Both the position numbers and the translations under genes were made by a program. Below, one piece after another: positions 34,073 through 42,811 of a stretch of DNA of 64,000 nucleotides. Source of the stretch: Sedimentitalea arenosa. Its GTDB lineage: Bacteria; Pseudomonadota; Alphaproteobacteria; Rhodobacterales; Rhodobacteraceae. The notes under the pieces were generated by a model. That model worked only from the letters and a program-made list of their open reading frames with translations, was not told the origin of the DNA and made no database searches. The stretch covers positions 186,001 to 250,000 of the forward strand of contig NZ_JAELVR010000004.1 of NCBI RefSeq assembly GCF_016428585.1, in the 5' to 3' direction. The stretch's first letter is position 1. Each line of letters begins with the position of its first letter.

Positions 34073-34393
34073 TCAGGCGGCTTCGGCCTGCTGCGCGGCG
34101 TTGCGGCGTTCGCTCTCTTCGCGAGACAGGGCGACGGAGGTGCGCACACCCCGCCCGACGAATTCCATCAGGCCGGCCACGACACGTTCGTTGGGATCGA
34201 TCCCGGCGCAGGACAGCACCTCGCGACCATCGCGAGAGCGCGCCCAGCGGGCGATTTGTTCAGGACCATTGCCGTATTTCTTGTCGTCGGCTATGGCGTC
34301 ATCCAGTGCAGCCAGCACAACGGCGGCAAAAAGTTTGCGTGCACGATTGCCTTGTTCGTTGTTAAAGGCTGTGCCGTCAACGAAATCTCTCAT
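34073..34393 (-). CDS. Small conserved Rhodobacterales protein (DUF6280-like)
   Basis: A 106-aa soluble protein beginning MRDFVDGTAFNNEQGNRARK. The ATG at 34393 follows AAGGA at good spacing; the frame is open further upstream, but that part is AT-rich and does not look coding. The composition is helical and charged, with no signal peptide or membrane segment. I recognise it as a protein conserved across roseobacters, probably the family named DUF6280, with no known function. Divergent from efp. Confidence 0.7.
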   Translation of the reverse strand: MRDFVDGTAFNNEQGNRARKLFAAVVLAALDDAIADDKKYGNGPEQIARWARSRDGREVLSCAGIDPNERVVAGLMEFVGRGVRTSVALSREESERRNAAQQAEAA

Positions 34394-34541
34394 CTCGTTT
34401 CCTTTGTTATTCTTGCTCTTGCGTTTTTCGGCGTGGCGTTCTTTATGACCGATCGATATCGATTCGGATACCCCGAAAATGCATAACACCCTTGCATTGA
34501 GCGCATGGCTTTCTGCAGGTGCAGCACGATATTTCGTTGTC

Positions 34542-34570
34542 TTGCCAGCCTGTAGCCCGCCATATATAGG
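34542..34570 (+). promoter_or_regulatory. Predicted efp promoter
   Basis: TTGCCA (34542-34547) and TATAGG (34565-34570) separated by 17 bp, giving a start site about 35 nt before the efp ATG at 34612. Sigma-70 type by pattern only. Confidence 0.45.
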
Positions 34571-34611
34571 AGCCGCAAAGTGGCTATCAAGCATTTGTAA
34601 AGGTTCTGACC

Positions 34612-35175
34612 ATGCCCAAGATCAACGGCAATGAAATCCGGCCCGGCAACGTTCTGGACCACAACGGCGGCCTGTGGGCTGCGGTCAAGGTGGACCATGT
34701 GAAGCCCGGCAAGGGCGGCGCCTTCGCCCAGGTCGAACTGCGCAACCTGCGCAACGGGTCCAAGTTGAACGAACGCTTTCGCAGCGCCGACAAGGTCGAG
34801 CGCGTGCGCCTCGAACAGAAGGATCAGCAGTTCCTGTACGAAAACGACGGGATGCTCGTGTTCATGGATGCGGAAACCTATGAACAGGTTGAACTTCCAG
34901 CAGAAATTCTGGGCGACCGTCGTCCCTTCCTGCAGGACGGAATGACTGTCGTGGTCGAGTTCCACGAGTCCGAAGCGCTCAGCGCGTCGTTGCCGCAGAA
35001 GGTCACCTGCAAGATCGTCGAAACCGAACCGGTGGTGAAGGGACAGACCGCCGCAAACTCGTTCAAGCCGGCGATCCTCGACAACGGGCTGAAGGTCATG
35101 GTGCCGCCGTTCGTTGGACAGGACGAGATGATCGTCGTGAACACCGAAACCATGGAGTATTCCGAGCGGGCGTGA
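34612..35175 (+). CDS. efp: Elongation factor P
   Basis: A 187-aa, three-domain translation factor that rescues ribosomes stalled at polyproline stretches. Domain I (KOW-like, about 1-65) carries K34 in VKPGKGGAF, the residue lysylated by EpmA in many bacteria. The two OB domains follow, with the C-terminal signature near [23 protein letters not shown]. No modification enzymes (epmA/epmB) are in the window. Full normal length. Confidence 0.96.
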   Translation: MPKINGNEIRPGNVLDHNGGLWAAVKVDHVKPGKGGAFAQVELRNLRNGSKLNERFRSADKVERVRLEQKDQQFLYENDGMLVFMDAETYEQVELPAEILGDRRPFLQDGMTVVVEFHESEALSASLPQKVTCKIVETEPVVKGQTAANSFKPAILDNGLKVMVPPFVGQDEMIVVNTETMEYSERA

Positions 35176-35323
35176 CGTTGCGTCTCGCCTGATCTGCGGG
35201 GGGTGCTGGCGCAGCTCTTGGTTGTGCCCACAGTTCGATTGGCCGACCAAGCGGGACAGGCGCGGGCGTCGGATCGTCCGTGCTCTGTCACGGGGCGCGC
35301 GGAATGCCGCCTGCGAAAGGGGC

Positions 35324-36058
35324 TCAGGCCAGCTTCACCGATGCCGGGCCCGCGACCATGCCTTCGCCCGCCCGGTCCAGCCGCAGATAGGCCAGCGCGC
35401 GATCGCCCGACTGGGTAAAGAGTGTGCCCAATGGCTTGCCATCGCGCGTGATCGGCGTGCCGACAGGGGCCTCGCCTTTGATCTCCACCCGGCGCAGGCC
35501 CTTGCGCAGTTCTGTCTTGTGTTTCATGCGTGCGGTGACTTCCTGACCGACATAGCAGCCTTTCCGGAAATCGACTCCGTTCAGAGGTTCGAACCCGGCT
35601 TCCAGGATGAACGTGTCCGGGGTCAGTTCGATGCCGCTTTCGGGAATGCAATTGGCGACGCGAATGGCGGCCCAATCGGTTCCGTCATCGCTTTCGGGAG
35701 CCGCACTGTAAGCGCGCCAGCCGAGATCCGGGTGCCGAGGGTCGGGAAAGGCGCCTCCGGGTGCGGGCCCGGTGCCTCGTTGCAGGTTCAGCCCCGACTC
35801 GGCGATGCGCACGTCGGCGCGCAGCTTGTACATGTTCAGCCGTTTCACCAGGTCGTCGGCCAGTGGTTCGGCCACGTCCAGAAACACGCCGTCGCCATCC
35901 CGCAACAGCATGAAGTCGGCGATGTACTTGCCCTGCGGCGTCAGCAGCGCCGCATAGACAAGACCGTCCTTCAGCCGGGAGATATCGTTTGTGACCAGGC
36001 CTTGCAGGAAGCTGTCGGTGTCCCGGCCGGTCAGTCGAAGAATGCGGCGTTGCGTCAT
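35324..36058 (-). CDS. ygfZ: YgfZ/GcvT-domain folate-binding protein
   Basis: A 244-aa protein of the GcvT-like fold. The family signature KGCYVGQE occurs at 166-173 with the conserved C168. YgfZ proteins bind tetrahydrofolate and help build or repair certain iron-sulfur enzymes such as MiaB. The ATG at 36058 is chosen because AGGAGGGG precedes it by 4 nt; a start 21 nt upstream (36079) would place that ribosome-binding site inside the gene. Divergent from the glycosyltransferase. Confidence 0.9.
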   Translation of the reverse strand: MTQRRILRLTGRDTDSFLQGLVTNDISRLKDGLVYAALLTPQGKYIADFMLLRDGDGVFLDVAEPLADDLVKRLNMYKLRADVRIAESGLNLQRGTGPAPGGAFPDPRHPDLGWRAYSAAPESDDGTDWAAIRVANCIPESGIELTPDTFILEAGFEPLNGVDFRKGCYVGQEVTARMKHKTELRKGLRRVEIKGEAPVGTPITRDGKPLGTLFTQSGDRALAYLRLDRAGEGMVAGPASVKLA

Positions 36059-36126
36059 CGGGCCCCTCCTGAATTTCATGTAGGCTTGATATAGGTATCG
36101 CGCAGCCCGTGAACAGGAAAAGACCC

Positions 36127-36810
36127 ATGTCCGCCGAAATCTCCATCGTCATTCCGACATTGAACGCCGAAGCGGTGCTGCCGGGCTGCCTTTCGGCATT
36201 GATGGAAGGGGTCACGGCAGGATTGATTCGCGAACTGATCGTCACCGATGGCGGCAGCGCCGACGCGACCCTGCGGATCGCTGACGAGGCGGGGGCACGC
36301 CTCGTGCAGGGTCCGGCGTCGCGCGGCGGCCAGTTGCGGCGCGGCGTGGCGCAAGCGCGCGGGCGATGGTTGCTGATCCTGCACGCGGATACGGAACTCG
36401 AGGAAGGCTGGGCGCGCTCCGTTTCGGATCATGTCGCCTCGGATCAGTCGGCTGCAGCGTATTTCCGCCTCGGCTTTCGCGCCCGTGGGATCGGCCCGGT
36501 CTGGGTCGCGGGCTGGGCGAACCTGCGCGCTCGAACCCTGCGGCTGCCTTATGGCGACCAGGGCCTTCTGCTGAGCCGCGCCGCGTATGACCAAGCTGGC
36601 GGGTATCCGGATCAGCCCCTGATGGAAGACGTCGCTCTTGTCCGGGCGCTGAAGGGGCCGCTTGTGGCGCTGCCGCAACGTGCGATGACCAGCGCGGTGC
36701 GGTATCAGAGCGAGGGATGGGTCAGGCGTGGTGCACGCAACCTCTGGACCTTGGGGCGCTACATGGCCGGGACCGATCCGGAACGGCTCGCGGCCTCGTA
36801 CCGCCGCTGA
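36127..36810 (+). CDS. Family 2 glycosyltransferase (TIGR04283-like)
   Basis: A 227-aa GT2 glycosyltransferase with the GT-A beginning ISIVIPTLNAEAVLPGCL, DGGSxDxT motif (TDGGSADATLRIA), the DxD-like HADTEL, and a C-terminal GDQGLLLSRAAYDQAGGYPDQPLMEDVALVRAL. This matches the TIGR04283 branch, which in some organisms makes arsenosugars with a radical SAM partner; no such partner is adjacent. ATG at 36127 after AGGAAAA; a GTG at 36109 is possible. It ends 2 bp from the convergent exporter gene. Confidence 0.85.
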   Translation: MSAEISIVIPTLNAEAVLPGCLSALMEGVTAGLIRELIVTDGGSADATLRIADEAGARLVQGPASRGGQLRRGVAQARGRWLLILHADTELEEGWARSVSDHVASDQSAAAYFRLGFRARGIGPVWVAGWANLRARTLRLPYGDQGLLLSRAAYDQAGGYPDQPLMEDVALVRALKGPLVALPQRAMTSAVRYQSEGWVRRGARNLWTLGRYMAGTDPERLAASYRR

Positions 36811-36812
36811 GG

Positions 36813-38669
36813 CTATCCGAACAGGCGTTGCGCGATCCGGCGCATCAGGGACGGTTCCGGCGCGGTCAACTGCGGTGCGCGCGGCAGCAGAGCCGCCGCA
36901 CCCTTGGGGTCTATCACGGTTTTGCCGCCCTGGTATTGCAGGTGGTAGAGATCGGCATAGATACCGCCGCCTGCCAGCAATTCCTGATGGGTGCCTTCGT
37001 CCACGACACGGCCCTTGTCCATCACGACGATCTTGTCTGCGTTGACGATGGTCGACAAGCGATGCGCGATGACGAGTGTGGTGCGTCCCCCCGCCAGCTT
37101 GTCGAGCGCGCTCTGCACCACCTTCTCGGACTGCGCGTCAAGCGCGCTGGTCGCTTCGTCCAGGAGCAGAATCGGCGTGTTGCGCAGCAGCGCGCGAGCG
37201 ATGATTACGCGCTGGCGCTGGCCACCCGACAGGGCCGAGCCGCGCGGCCCCACCAGCGTGTCGAGCCCGTTGGGCAAGGTGGCGAGGAAGTCCGACACAT
37301 GCGCGGCATCCAGCACCGGCTTCAGATCGGCGTCGCTGATCCCCTGACGGCCCAGAAGTATGTTCTCGCGCAAGGACTCGTCGAACAGCACGGCTTCTTG
37401 GCTGACCACCGAGAACAGGTCGCGCAGGTCGTCGAGCGCGATCCGGTTTACATCGACGCCGCCCACCTGCACCTTGCCCTCCCGCGGATCGACGAGGCGC
37501 GTCAGGACATTGAAGATCGTCGACTTGCCCGCCCCCGATGCCCCGACCAGCGCGGTGGTCTTGCCCGCTTCCGCATGGAGGGTCAGATCGTCGAGGATGC
37601 GCGCCTCGCCATAGTTCAGCGTCACGTTCTTCAGATCGACGGTCGGCAACCCCTTTGGGGCGGGAACCGGGTTTTCCGGCGAGGTCAGCTTGATCGGCGC
37701 GTCCATCAGTTCCTTCAGCCGTTCCAGAGCCGCCGCGGCGGCCTGCCATGCTCCGCTCAGGCTCGCCAGTCGGCGCATCGGATCGAACGCCAGCCCGATC
37801 GCGGTGAAGAAACTCATGAACTGGCCGACGGTCTTCTCGCCCGAGATGATCTCGGCGCCGCCGTAGAGCAGCACGCCCATGAACCCGATCCCGGCCATGA
37901 TGTCGATCAGGCCGGTGATGACGGCGGTGCCGAAGGAGGCGCGGATCTCCGAGCGCACGAAGGTGTCCGAATGGCCTTCGTAGCGGCCGACCTGGTAGTC
38001 CTCGAGCCGGTTCAGCTTGATCGGCGTGATGCCATGAAAAACCTCGTCCAGCCGGGTCGACAGGGTGGCGCCCAGATCGCGCGCGGCCGAGGCCTTCTTG
38101 CGCACGTAGCGTTGCGCCACGCCGATGGGAAGGAACATCAGCGGCACGCCCACCAGCATGATCGCGGTCCAGACAAGGTCGACATTGACCGCGACACCGA
38201 TCAGCACGATCAGTGAAATGAGATCGCGCCCGGCCCCGGTGATGATGCCCTGCCAGACGATATTGATCGACCCGACATCACCCTGGATGCGTTGGATCAG
38301 AAAGCCCGGTGGATGGGTCTGGTGAAACGAAGTGTCCTGGCGCACCATGCGCTTCATCAGGTCCACTCTCAGATGCGCGGCCGTCAGTTGCGACACGCGC
38401 GCCAGCAGAACCTTCTGAACCACCCCGGACAGCCCGCGCACCGCGAAGATCACAAGGAAGGTCACGCTGACCCATTTCAGCGCCGAAGCGTTGCCTTCGA
38501 CGAACACCAGGTCGAACATCGGCTGCATCATGTAGCTGACGGCACCGACCATGCTGCCCTCGATCACCATGAACAGCATGGCAAAGGCCATCGTGCCGGT
38601 GTGCTGGTGCAAATAGTTGCGCCAGAGCCACCTCAGCAGTTCCGGTGCGGATTTGGGCTGGGTGCGCAT
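36813..38669 (-). CDS. MsbA-like ABC exporter (permease-ATPase fusion)
   Basis: A 618-aa half-transporter that works as a homodimer. Six membrane segments occupy about 25-310. The nucleotide-binding domain has Walker A GASGAGKST (376-384), Q-loop VVSQEAVLF, signature LSGGQ (480-484), Walker B ILLLDEA (500-506) and the switch His in IAHRLST. It resembles MsbA-type lipid A/lipid flippases and multidrug exporters. The ATG at 38669 starts MRTQPKSAPELL; the open frame further upstream is not conserved-looking. It may export a lipid or glycan, but context does not specify. Confidence 0.9.
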   Translation of the reverse strand: MRTQPKSAPELLRWLWRNYLHQHTGTMAFAMLFMVIEGSMVGAVSYMMQPMFDLVFVEGNASALKWVSVTFLVIFAVRGLSGVVQKVLLARVSQLTAAHLRVDLMKRMVRQDTSFHQTHPPGFLIQRIQGDVGSINIVWQGIITGAGRDLISLIVLIGVAVNVDLVWTAIMLVGVPLMFLPIGVAQRYVRKKASAARDLGATLSTRLDEVFHGITPIKLNRLEDYQVGRYEGHSDTFVRSEIRASFGTAVITGLIDIMAGIGFMGVLLYGGAEIISGEKTVGQFMSFFTAIGLAFDPMRRLASLSGAWQAAAAALERLKELMDAPIKLTSPENPVPAPKGLPTVDLKNVTLNYGEARILDDLTLHAEAGKTTALVGASGAGKSTIFNVLTRLVDPREGKVQVGGVDVNRIALDDLRDLFSVVSQEAVLFDESLRENILLGRQGISDADLKPVLDAAHVSDFLATLPNGLDTLVGPRGSALSGGQRQRVIIARALLRNTPILLLDEATSALDAQSEKVVQSALDKLAGGRTTLVIAHRLSTIVNADKIVVMDKGRVVDEGTHQELLAGGGIYADLYHLQYQGGKTVIDPKGAAALLPRAPQLTAPEPSLMRRIAQRLFG

Positions 38670-38823
38670 AAGCTGTTGATCCGATTGACGGCGGAGGCAG
38701 CACGCCCCGGTTTCGTGGTGGCGCCATTTAACCACGTGACGACAACAGCGCAACCCGCGCACCGGTGGATTGACCTTGCCGCCGCCGCGGCTAGGGTGAT
38801 CCGGTATCAGTCGAGAGGACCGC

Positions 38824-40035
38824 ATGACTCATCCGCTTTCGCTTGCGCAGGGGCGCGAATACCTCGCGATTCCGGGACCGTCGGTGATCCCCGATGCGGT
38901 GTTGCAGGCCATGCATCGTCCGGCGCCCAATATCTATGCAGGTGCGCTGATCGAAATGACGGCGACGCTGATTCCCGACCTCAAGCGCATCGCCCGGACC
39001 GAGCATTCCGCCGCGATCTATATCTGCAACGGACATGGCGCCTGGGAAGCGGCGCTGGCCAACGTGATCGCGCCGGGCGAACGGGTGCTTGTGCCTGCGA
39101 CCGGACGCTTCGGCATCGGCTGGGGAGAGATGGCAGAGGGGCTTGGGGCCGAGGTCGACGTGATCGATTTCGGGAAATCCTCACCCATGGATCTCGACCG
39201 GATCCGGGATGCTCTGCGCGACGACAATGCGCATGCGATCAAGGCGGTGCTGGCGGTGCATGTGGACACGTCGAGTTCCGTGCGCAACGACATCGCCGGT
39301 CTGCGCGCGGTGCTGGACGACGTCGGCCATCCGGCGCTCCTGATGGCCGATTGCATCGCGTCGCTCGGCTGTGACCGGTTCGAGATGGACGCCTGGGGCG
39401 TCGACGTGATGGTGACCGGCTGCCAGAAGGGCTTGATGGTGCCGCCGGGAATCAGCTTCGTGTTCTTCAACGACAAGGCTGCCGCGGTACGCGCCGCGAT
39501 GCCGCGGGTCAGTCGATATTGGGATTGGGGGCCGCGCGGCGATCCGGCCGAGTTCTACCAGTATTTCGGCGGCACCGCCCCGACCCAGCATCTTTATGGT
39601 CTGCGCACGGCGCTCGACATGATCCACGCCGAGGGGATCGAACATGTCTGGGCGCGCCATCAGCGTCTGGCCGAGGCGATCTGGACCGCCTGCGAGACCT
39701 GGGGGCAGGCCGACGGGCCGCTCAGGCTCAACATCGAAGACCGGGCGTATCGCAGCCACGCGGTCACGGCGCTGCGGCTGCAACCCCCGCAGGGCACGGC
39801 GCTCAGGAACTGGGTGCAGGAGAATCTGGGTCTGACCCTCGGGATCGGGCTGGGCATGGCCGCGCCGGGCGATCCGGCCTGGCACGGGTTCTTCCGGTTG
39901 GGCCACATGGGCCACGTCAACGGGCAGATGGTTCTGGGGATGTTGGGCGGGATCGAGGCGGGGCTCTGCGCGCTTGAGGTTCCGCATTACACCGGCGGGG
40001 TGGCGGCGGCGGCCCGGGTGATCGCCGGGCGCTGA
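38824..40035 (+). CDS. Class V aminotransferase (serine/alanine-glyoxylate type)
   Basis: A 403-aa PLP enzyme. The N-terminus LAIPGPSVIPDAVLQAMHRP is the class V signature (PGP), and the Schiff-base lysine is K202 in VTGCQKGLMVPPG. The overall pattern matches the alanine-glyoxylate / serine-glyoxylate aminotransferase group, which converts glyoxylate to glycine. Substrate preference is not visible. GAGAGGACCGC precedes the ATG. Divergent from the exporter. Confidence 0.88.
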   Translation: MTHPLSLAQGREYLAIPGPSVIPDAVLQAMHRPAPNIYAGALIEMTATLIPDLKRIARTEHSAAIYICNGHGAWEAALANVIAPGERVLVPATGRFGIGWGEMAEGLGAEVDVIDFGKSSPMDLDRIRDALRDDNAHAIKAVLAVHVDTSSSVRNDIAGLRAVLDDVGHPALLMADCIASLGCDRFEMDAWGVDVMVTGCQKGLMVPPGISFVFFNDKAAAVRAAMPRVSRYWDWGPRGDPAEFYQYFGGTAPTQHLYGLRTALDMIHAEGIEHVWARHQRLAEAIWTACETWGQADGPLRLNIEDRAYRSHAVTALRLQPPQGTALRNWVQENLGLTLGIGLGMAAPGDPAWHGFFRLGHMGHVNGQMVLGMLGGIEAGLCALEVPHYTGGVAAAARVIAGR

Positions 40036-40045
40036 TCGGCCATTG

Positions 40046-40231
40046 TCAGCCGGCGTTACGCCGCGCGGACAGCCGGTCGATGCCGTGATGCAGAGCCAAT
40101 GCCACGAGCAGCACAGGCACGAAGCCGAAGATCGCCCAGAGCAGGCCGAAGACCCAGATCAGATTGATCGCCATCATCGTCAGGGCGGCAGTGGTATAGT
40201 TCGGGGCGGCGCCGGGTCTGTCGTCGTTCAT
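40046..40231 (-). CDS. Small membrane protein, unknown
   Basis: A 61-aa protein with two closely spaced hydrophobic segments (about 15-32 and 35-50; LTMMAINLIWVFGLLWAIFG then VPVLLVALAL) and a basic C-terminus. ATG at 40231 preceded by AAGGGA. It resembles small histidinol phosphate aminotransferase-linked membrane proteins seen in Rhodobacterales, and it lies just downstream of the hisC-like gene in the same orientation. No function is assigned. Confidence 0.6.
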   Translation of the reverse strand: MNDDRPGAAPNYTTAALTMMAINLIWVFGLLWAIFGFVPVLLVALALHHGIDRLSARRNAG

Positions 40232-40296
40232 GGCATGGTCCCTTTTGCACGCCCCCACGATTGATACGGTTTTATCCCCGATCCGCTGATTGCCCG

Positions 40297-41418
40297 TCAA
40301 CACTCCGGTGATCGGCGACGCGCTGCCGCCAGCGCCTCGGGCAGCGCGGCGGCAAGGGCGTCAAGATCGGCGGGCGTGCCGCAACTGACCCGAATGCAGC
40401 GGTTCTGGGGGGCCGCGAACGGCATCCGCACGAATATCCCGCGTTCGATCAGCCCATCCAGCACGGCCTTGGCAAAGACCCCGTCGGCGCCGCAATCGAT
40501 GGCGGTGAAATTCGTCGCCGAGGGCAATGGCGCGAGGCCGTTCTCGCGTGCGATGTCGCCGATGCGGGTGCGCGCCGCGTCGATCTGGTCCTGAACGTGG
40601 CGCAACCAGTCCGTGTCGCCAAGGGCTGCCAGCGCGGCGGCCTGCGCTGCACGGTTCATTCCGAAATGGTTGCGCACCTTGTTGAAGGCCAAGACCAGAT
40701 CGGGTGCCGCCAACCCGTAGCCGACACGCGCTCCTGCCAGCCCGTGCACCTTGGAAAACGTCCGCATGCGGATCAGTCTCGGGTCGTCGGCATCGACCGG
40801 GGCGGCCGTCCCCTCGGGCGCGCATTCGACATAGGCTTCGTCCAGGACCAGCAGGCAACCCTCGGGCAGGCCATCCAGTGCCGCGACGATGTCCGCACCG
40901 CTGTGCCAGCTTCCCATCGGGTTGTCCGGGTTGGCCAGGTAGACCAGCTTGGCATCAACGTCGGCTGCCTTGGTGAACAGGCTGGCCGGATCCTCGCGGT
41001 CATTCACATAAGGCACCTTGTGCAGCGTGCCGCCATAGCCGGCCACATGGTAGTTGAATGTCGGATAAGCCCCATCCGACGTGACGACATGGTCCCCGGG
41101 TCCGACCAGCAGTCGCACGAGATATCCCAGCAGCCCGTCGATGCCCTCGCCGACGACGACATGATCGGGCGTCACGCCGTGATGGGCGGCAAGTGCCGCG
41201 CGCAGGTCGTGGTTCTCGGGGTCGCCATACATCCAGATGTCGCCAGCGGCTCCCTGCAGGGCGGCGATCGCCTTGGGGGAGGGGCCGAACACGCTTTCGT
41301 TGGCACCGAGGCGCGCGGCAAAGGGGGCGCCGCGGGCGCGCTCCTGGGTCTCGGGGCCGACGAAGGGCACCGTGGCGGGCAGGGATCGGGCAAGCGGGGT
41401 GTATCTGGGTCCGGTCAT
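40297..41418 (-). CDS. HisC-like class I/II aminotransferase
   Basis: A 373-aa PLP aminotransferase of the histidinol-phosphate aminotransferase group. Motifs: N-terminal GANESVFGPSP, LANPDNPMGS, DEAYVE with the PLP-contacting Asp, and the Schiff-base K223 in RTFSKVHGLAGARVGYG. No other his genes are nearby, and many roseobacters carry a second HisC paralogue, so it may act on aromatic amino acids (phenylalanine/tyrosine) instead. Followed by a 61-aa membrane protein gene 65 bp downstream. Confidence 0.85.
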   Translation of the reverse strand: MTGPRYTPLARSLPATVPFVGPETQERARGAPFAARLGANESVFGPSPKAIAALQGAAGDIWMYGDPENHDLRAALAAHHGVTPDHVVVGEGIDGLLGYLVRLLVGPGDHVVTSDGAYPTFNYHVAGYGGTLHKVPYVNDREDPASLFTKAADVDAKLVYLANPDNPMGSWHSGADIVAALDGLPEGCLLVLDEAYVECAPEGTAAPVDADDPRLIRMRTFSKVHGLAGARVGYGLAAPDLVLAFNKVRNHFGMNRAAQAAALAALGDTDWLRHVQDQIDAARTRIGDIARENGLAPLPSATNFTAIDCGADGVFAKAVLDGLIERGIFVRMPFAAPQNRCIRVSCGTPADLDALAAALPEALAAARRRSPEC

Positions 41419-41460
41419 GAGCGCAGTTAACCCACGCGTTCGGGCAAGGGCAAGCAGTGC

Positions 41461-41877
41461 TCAGCCTGGCCCGTCGGGTCGCGTCAACACATAAGTTGCG
41501 GCGCCCGACAGGCAGATGGCCTGCACGACGAGAACCCAAGGGGAAACCCCGGCCCAGACGTTGGCCGCGAAGACCAACGCCATGACGGCGCAGGACAGCC
41601 GCTTGATCGGGCGCGGGATCGCGCCATGCGCCTCCCAGTCGGCGATCACCGGGCCGAACACCCGGTGCGCCAGCAACCAGCGCCGCAAGCGGGGCGAGCC
41701 GCTCGAAAAACAGAAGGCCGCGAGAATGACGAGCGGCGTCGTCGGCAGCACCGGCAGAACGACCCCGATCAGGCCGAGCGCCAGCGCCAACAGGCCCGCG
41801 ATAGTCCAGGCGAGTCGGCGCGCGGCATCGCGCTTGCGCGGCGCCGGGGCACCGGGGGGAGGGGCCGAGTCATCCAT
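41461..41877 (-). CDS. DUF454 (YbaN-like) membrane protein
   Basis: A 138-aa inner-membrane protein. The YbaN family hallmark is visible: GLIGVVLPVLPTTPLVILAAFCFSSGSPRLRRWLLAHRVFGPVIADW (in sequence), followed by two further hydrophobic segments at about 95-130. It has a basic Pro-rich N-terminus before the first membrane segment. The function of the family is unknown. Possibly co-transcribed with the hisC-like gene, 42 bp downstream of its... 5' neighbour on the map; divergent from the crotonase. Confidence 0.82.
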   Translation of the reverse strand: MDDSAPPPGAPAPRKRDAARRLAWTIAGLLALALGLIGVVLPVLPTTPLVILAAFCFSSGSPRLRRWLLAHRVFGPVIADWEAHGAIPRPIKRLSCAVMALVFAANVWAGVSPWVLVVQAICLSGAATYVLTRPDGPG

Positions 41878-42009
41878 GGCGGAGCCTTTGCAGATCGGCC
41901 ACGCGATTGCAAACCCGCCGCCGGGCAACCTGCCGTGCCCTGACGTTCGGCTGGTCAACCGGGCGGAAATCGGGTCAACATGCGCTCGGATCAGACCAGG
42001 AGGCAGGAC

Positions 42010-42792
42010 ATGGCGCGCGTTTCGATCACATACGAAGACCACATTGCACAGGTCACGCTGACCCGTGGCGACAAGATGAACGCGCTCGATGATGCGATGT
42101 TCGAGGCGATCGTGCATGCCGGCGAGGAAGTCGCGGCGTCCGATGCCCGCGCCGTGGTGCTGTCGGGCGAGGGCAAGAGCTTCTGCGCCGGGCTCGACCT
42201 CGCCAGTTTCGCCAAGATGGGGCAGGTCGATCCGACCGAATGGCTGATGGGGCGGACCCATGGCGACACCAACCTGATGCAGGAAATGGCGCTGTGCTGG
42301 CGTCGCGTTCCGGTGCCGGTGATCGCGGCCCTTCACGGTGCGGTCTATGGCGGCGGTCTGCAACTGGCGCTGGGGGCCGACATTCGCATCGCCGCTCCCA
42401 ACGCCAAGCTGTCGTTGATGGAGATGAAGTGGGGCCTCGTGCCAGATCTCGGCGGCATGGTGCTGTTGCCGCGGCTGGTGCGCTCGGACGTACTGCGCCA
42501 ACTGACCTACACCGCGCGGCCGATCCAGGCCGATCAGGCCGAACGCTGGGGCCTAGTCACCTCGATCTCGGACGATCCGCTGACCGCGGCGCTCGACATG
42601 GCCGCCGATATCGCCGGCAAGAGCCCCTCGGCCATCCGCGCCGCCAAGCGCCTGATCGAGGTCGCGGAAACTGAAGAGCGCGCCGACGTCCTGATGGCAG
42701 AGTCCCGCGAATCCGCCGGCCTGATCGGCCAGCCCGATCAGATGGAAGTGATCGCCGCCCAGATGCAGGGACGCAAACCCAAGTTCAAGTGA
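42010..42792 (+). CDS. Enoyl-CoA hydratase/isomerase (crotonase family)
   Basis: A 260-aa crotonase-fold protein. The two oxyanion-hole segments are visible: GEGKSFCAGLDL and HGAVYGGGLQLALGADIRIA. After them LMEMKWGLVPDLGG has Asp where classical hydratases have the second catalytic Glu, so the reaction may be isomerisation or another crotonase chemistry rather than simple hydration. ATG at 42010 with AGGAGG upstream. Stand-alone gene, convergent with valS (19-bp gap). Confidence 0.87.
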   Translation: MARVSITYEDHIAQVTLTRGDKMNALDDAMFEAIVHAGEEVAASDARAVVLSGEGKSFCAGLDLASFAKMGQVDPTEWLMGRTHGDTNLMQEMALCWRRVPVPVIAALHGAVYGGGLQLALGADIRIAAPNAKLSLMEMKWGLVPDLGGMVLLPRLVRSDVLRQLTYTARPIQADQAERWGLVTSISDDPLTAALDMAADIAGKSPSAIRAAKRLIEVAETEERADVLMAESRESAGLIGQPDQMEVIAAQMQGRKPKFK

Positions 42793-42811
42793 CCCGAACG
42801 CGCGGGCGTGG

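Noticed and set aside
34452-34463. Perfect palindrome ATCGATATCGAT upstream of the small conserved gene
   Set aside because: Twelve-base palindromes built from alternating ATCG are expected by chance in 64 kb; no second copy or link to a regulator was seen.
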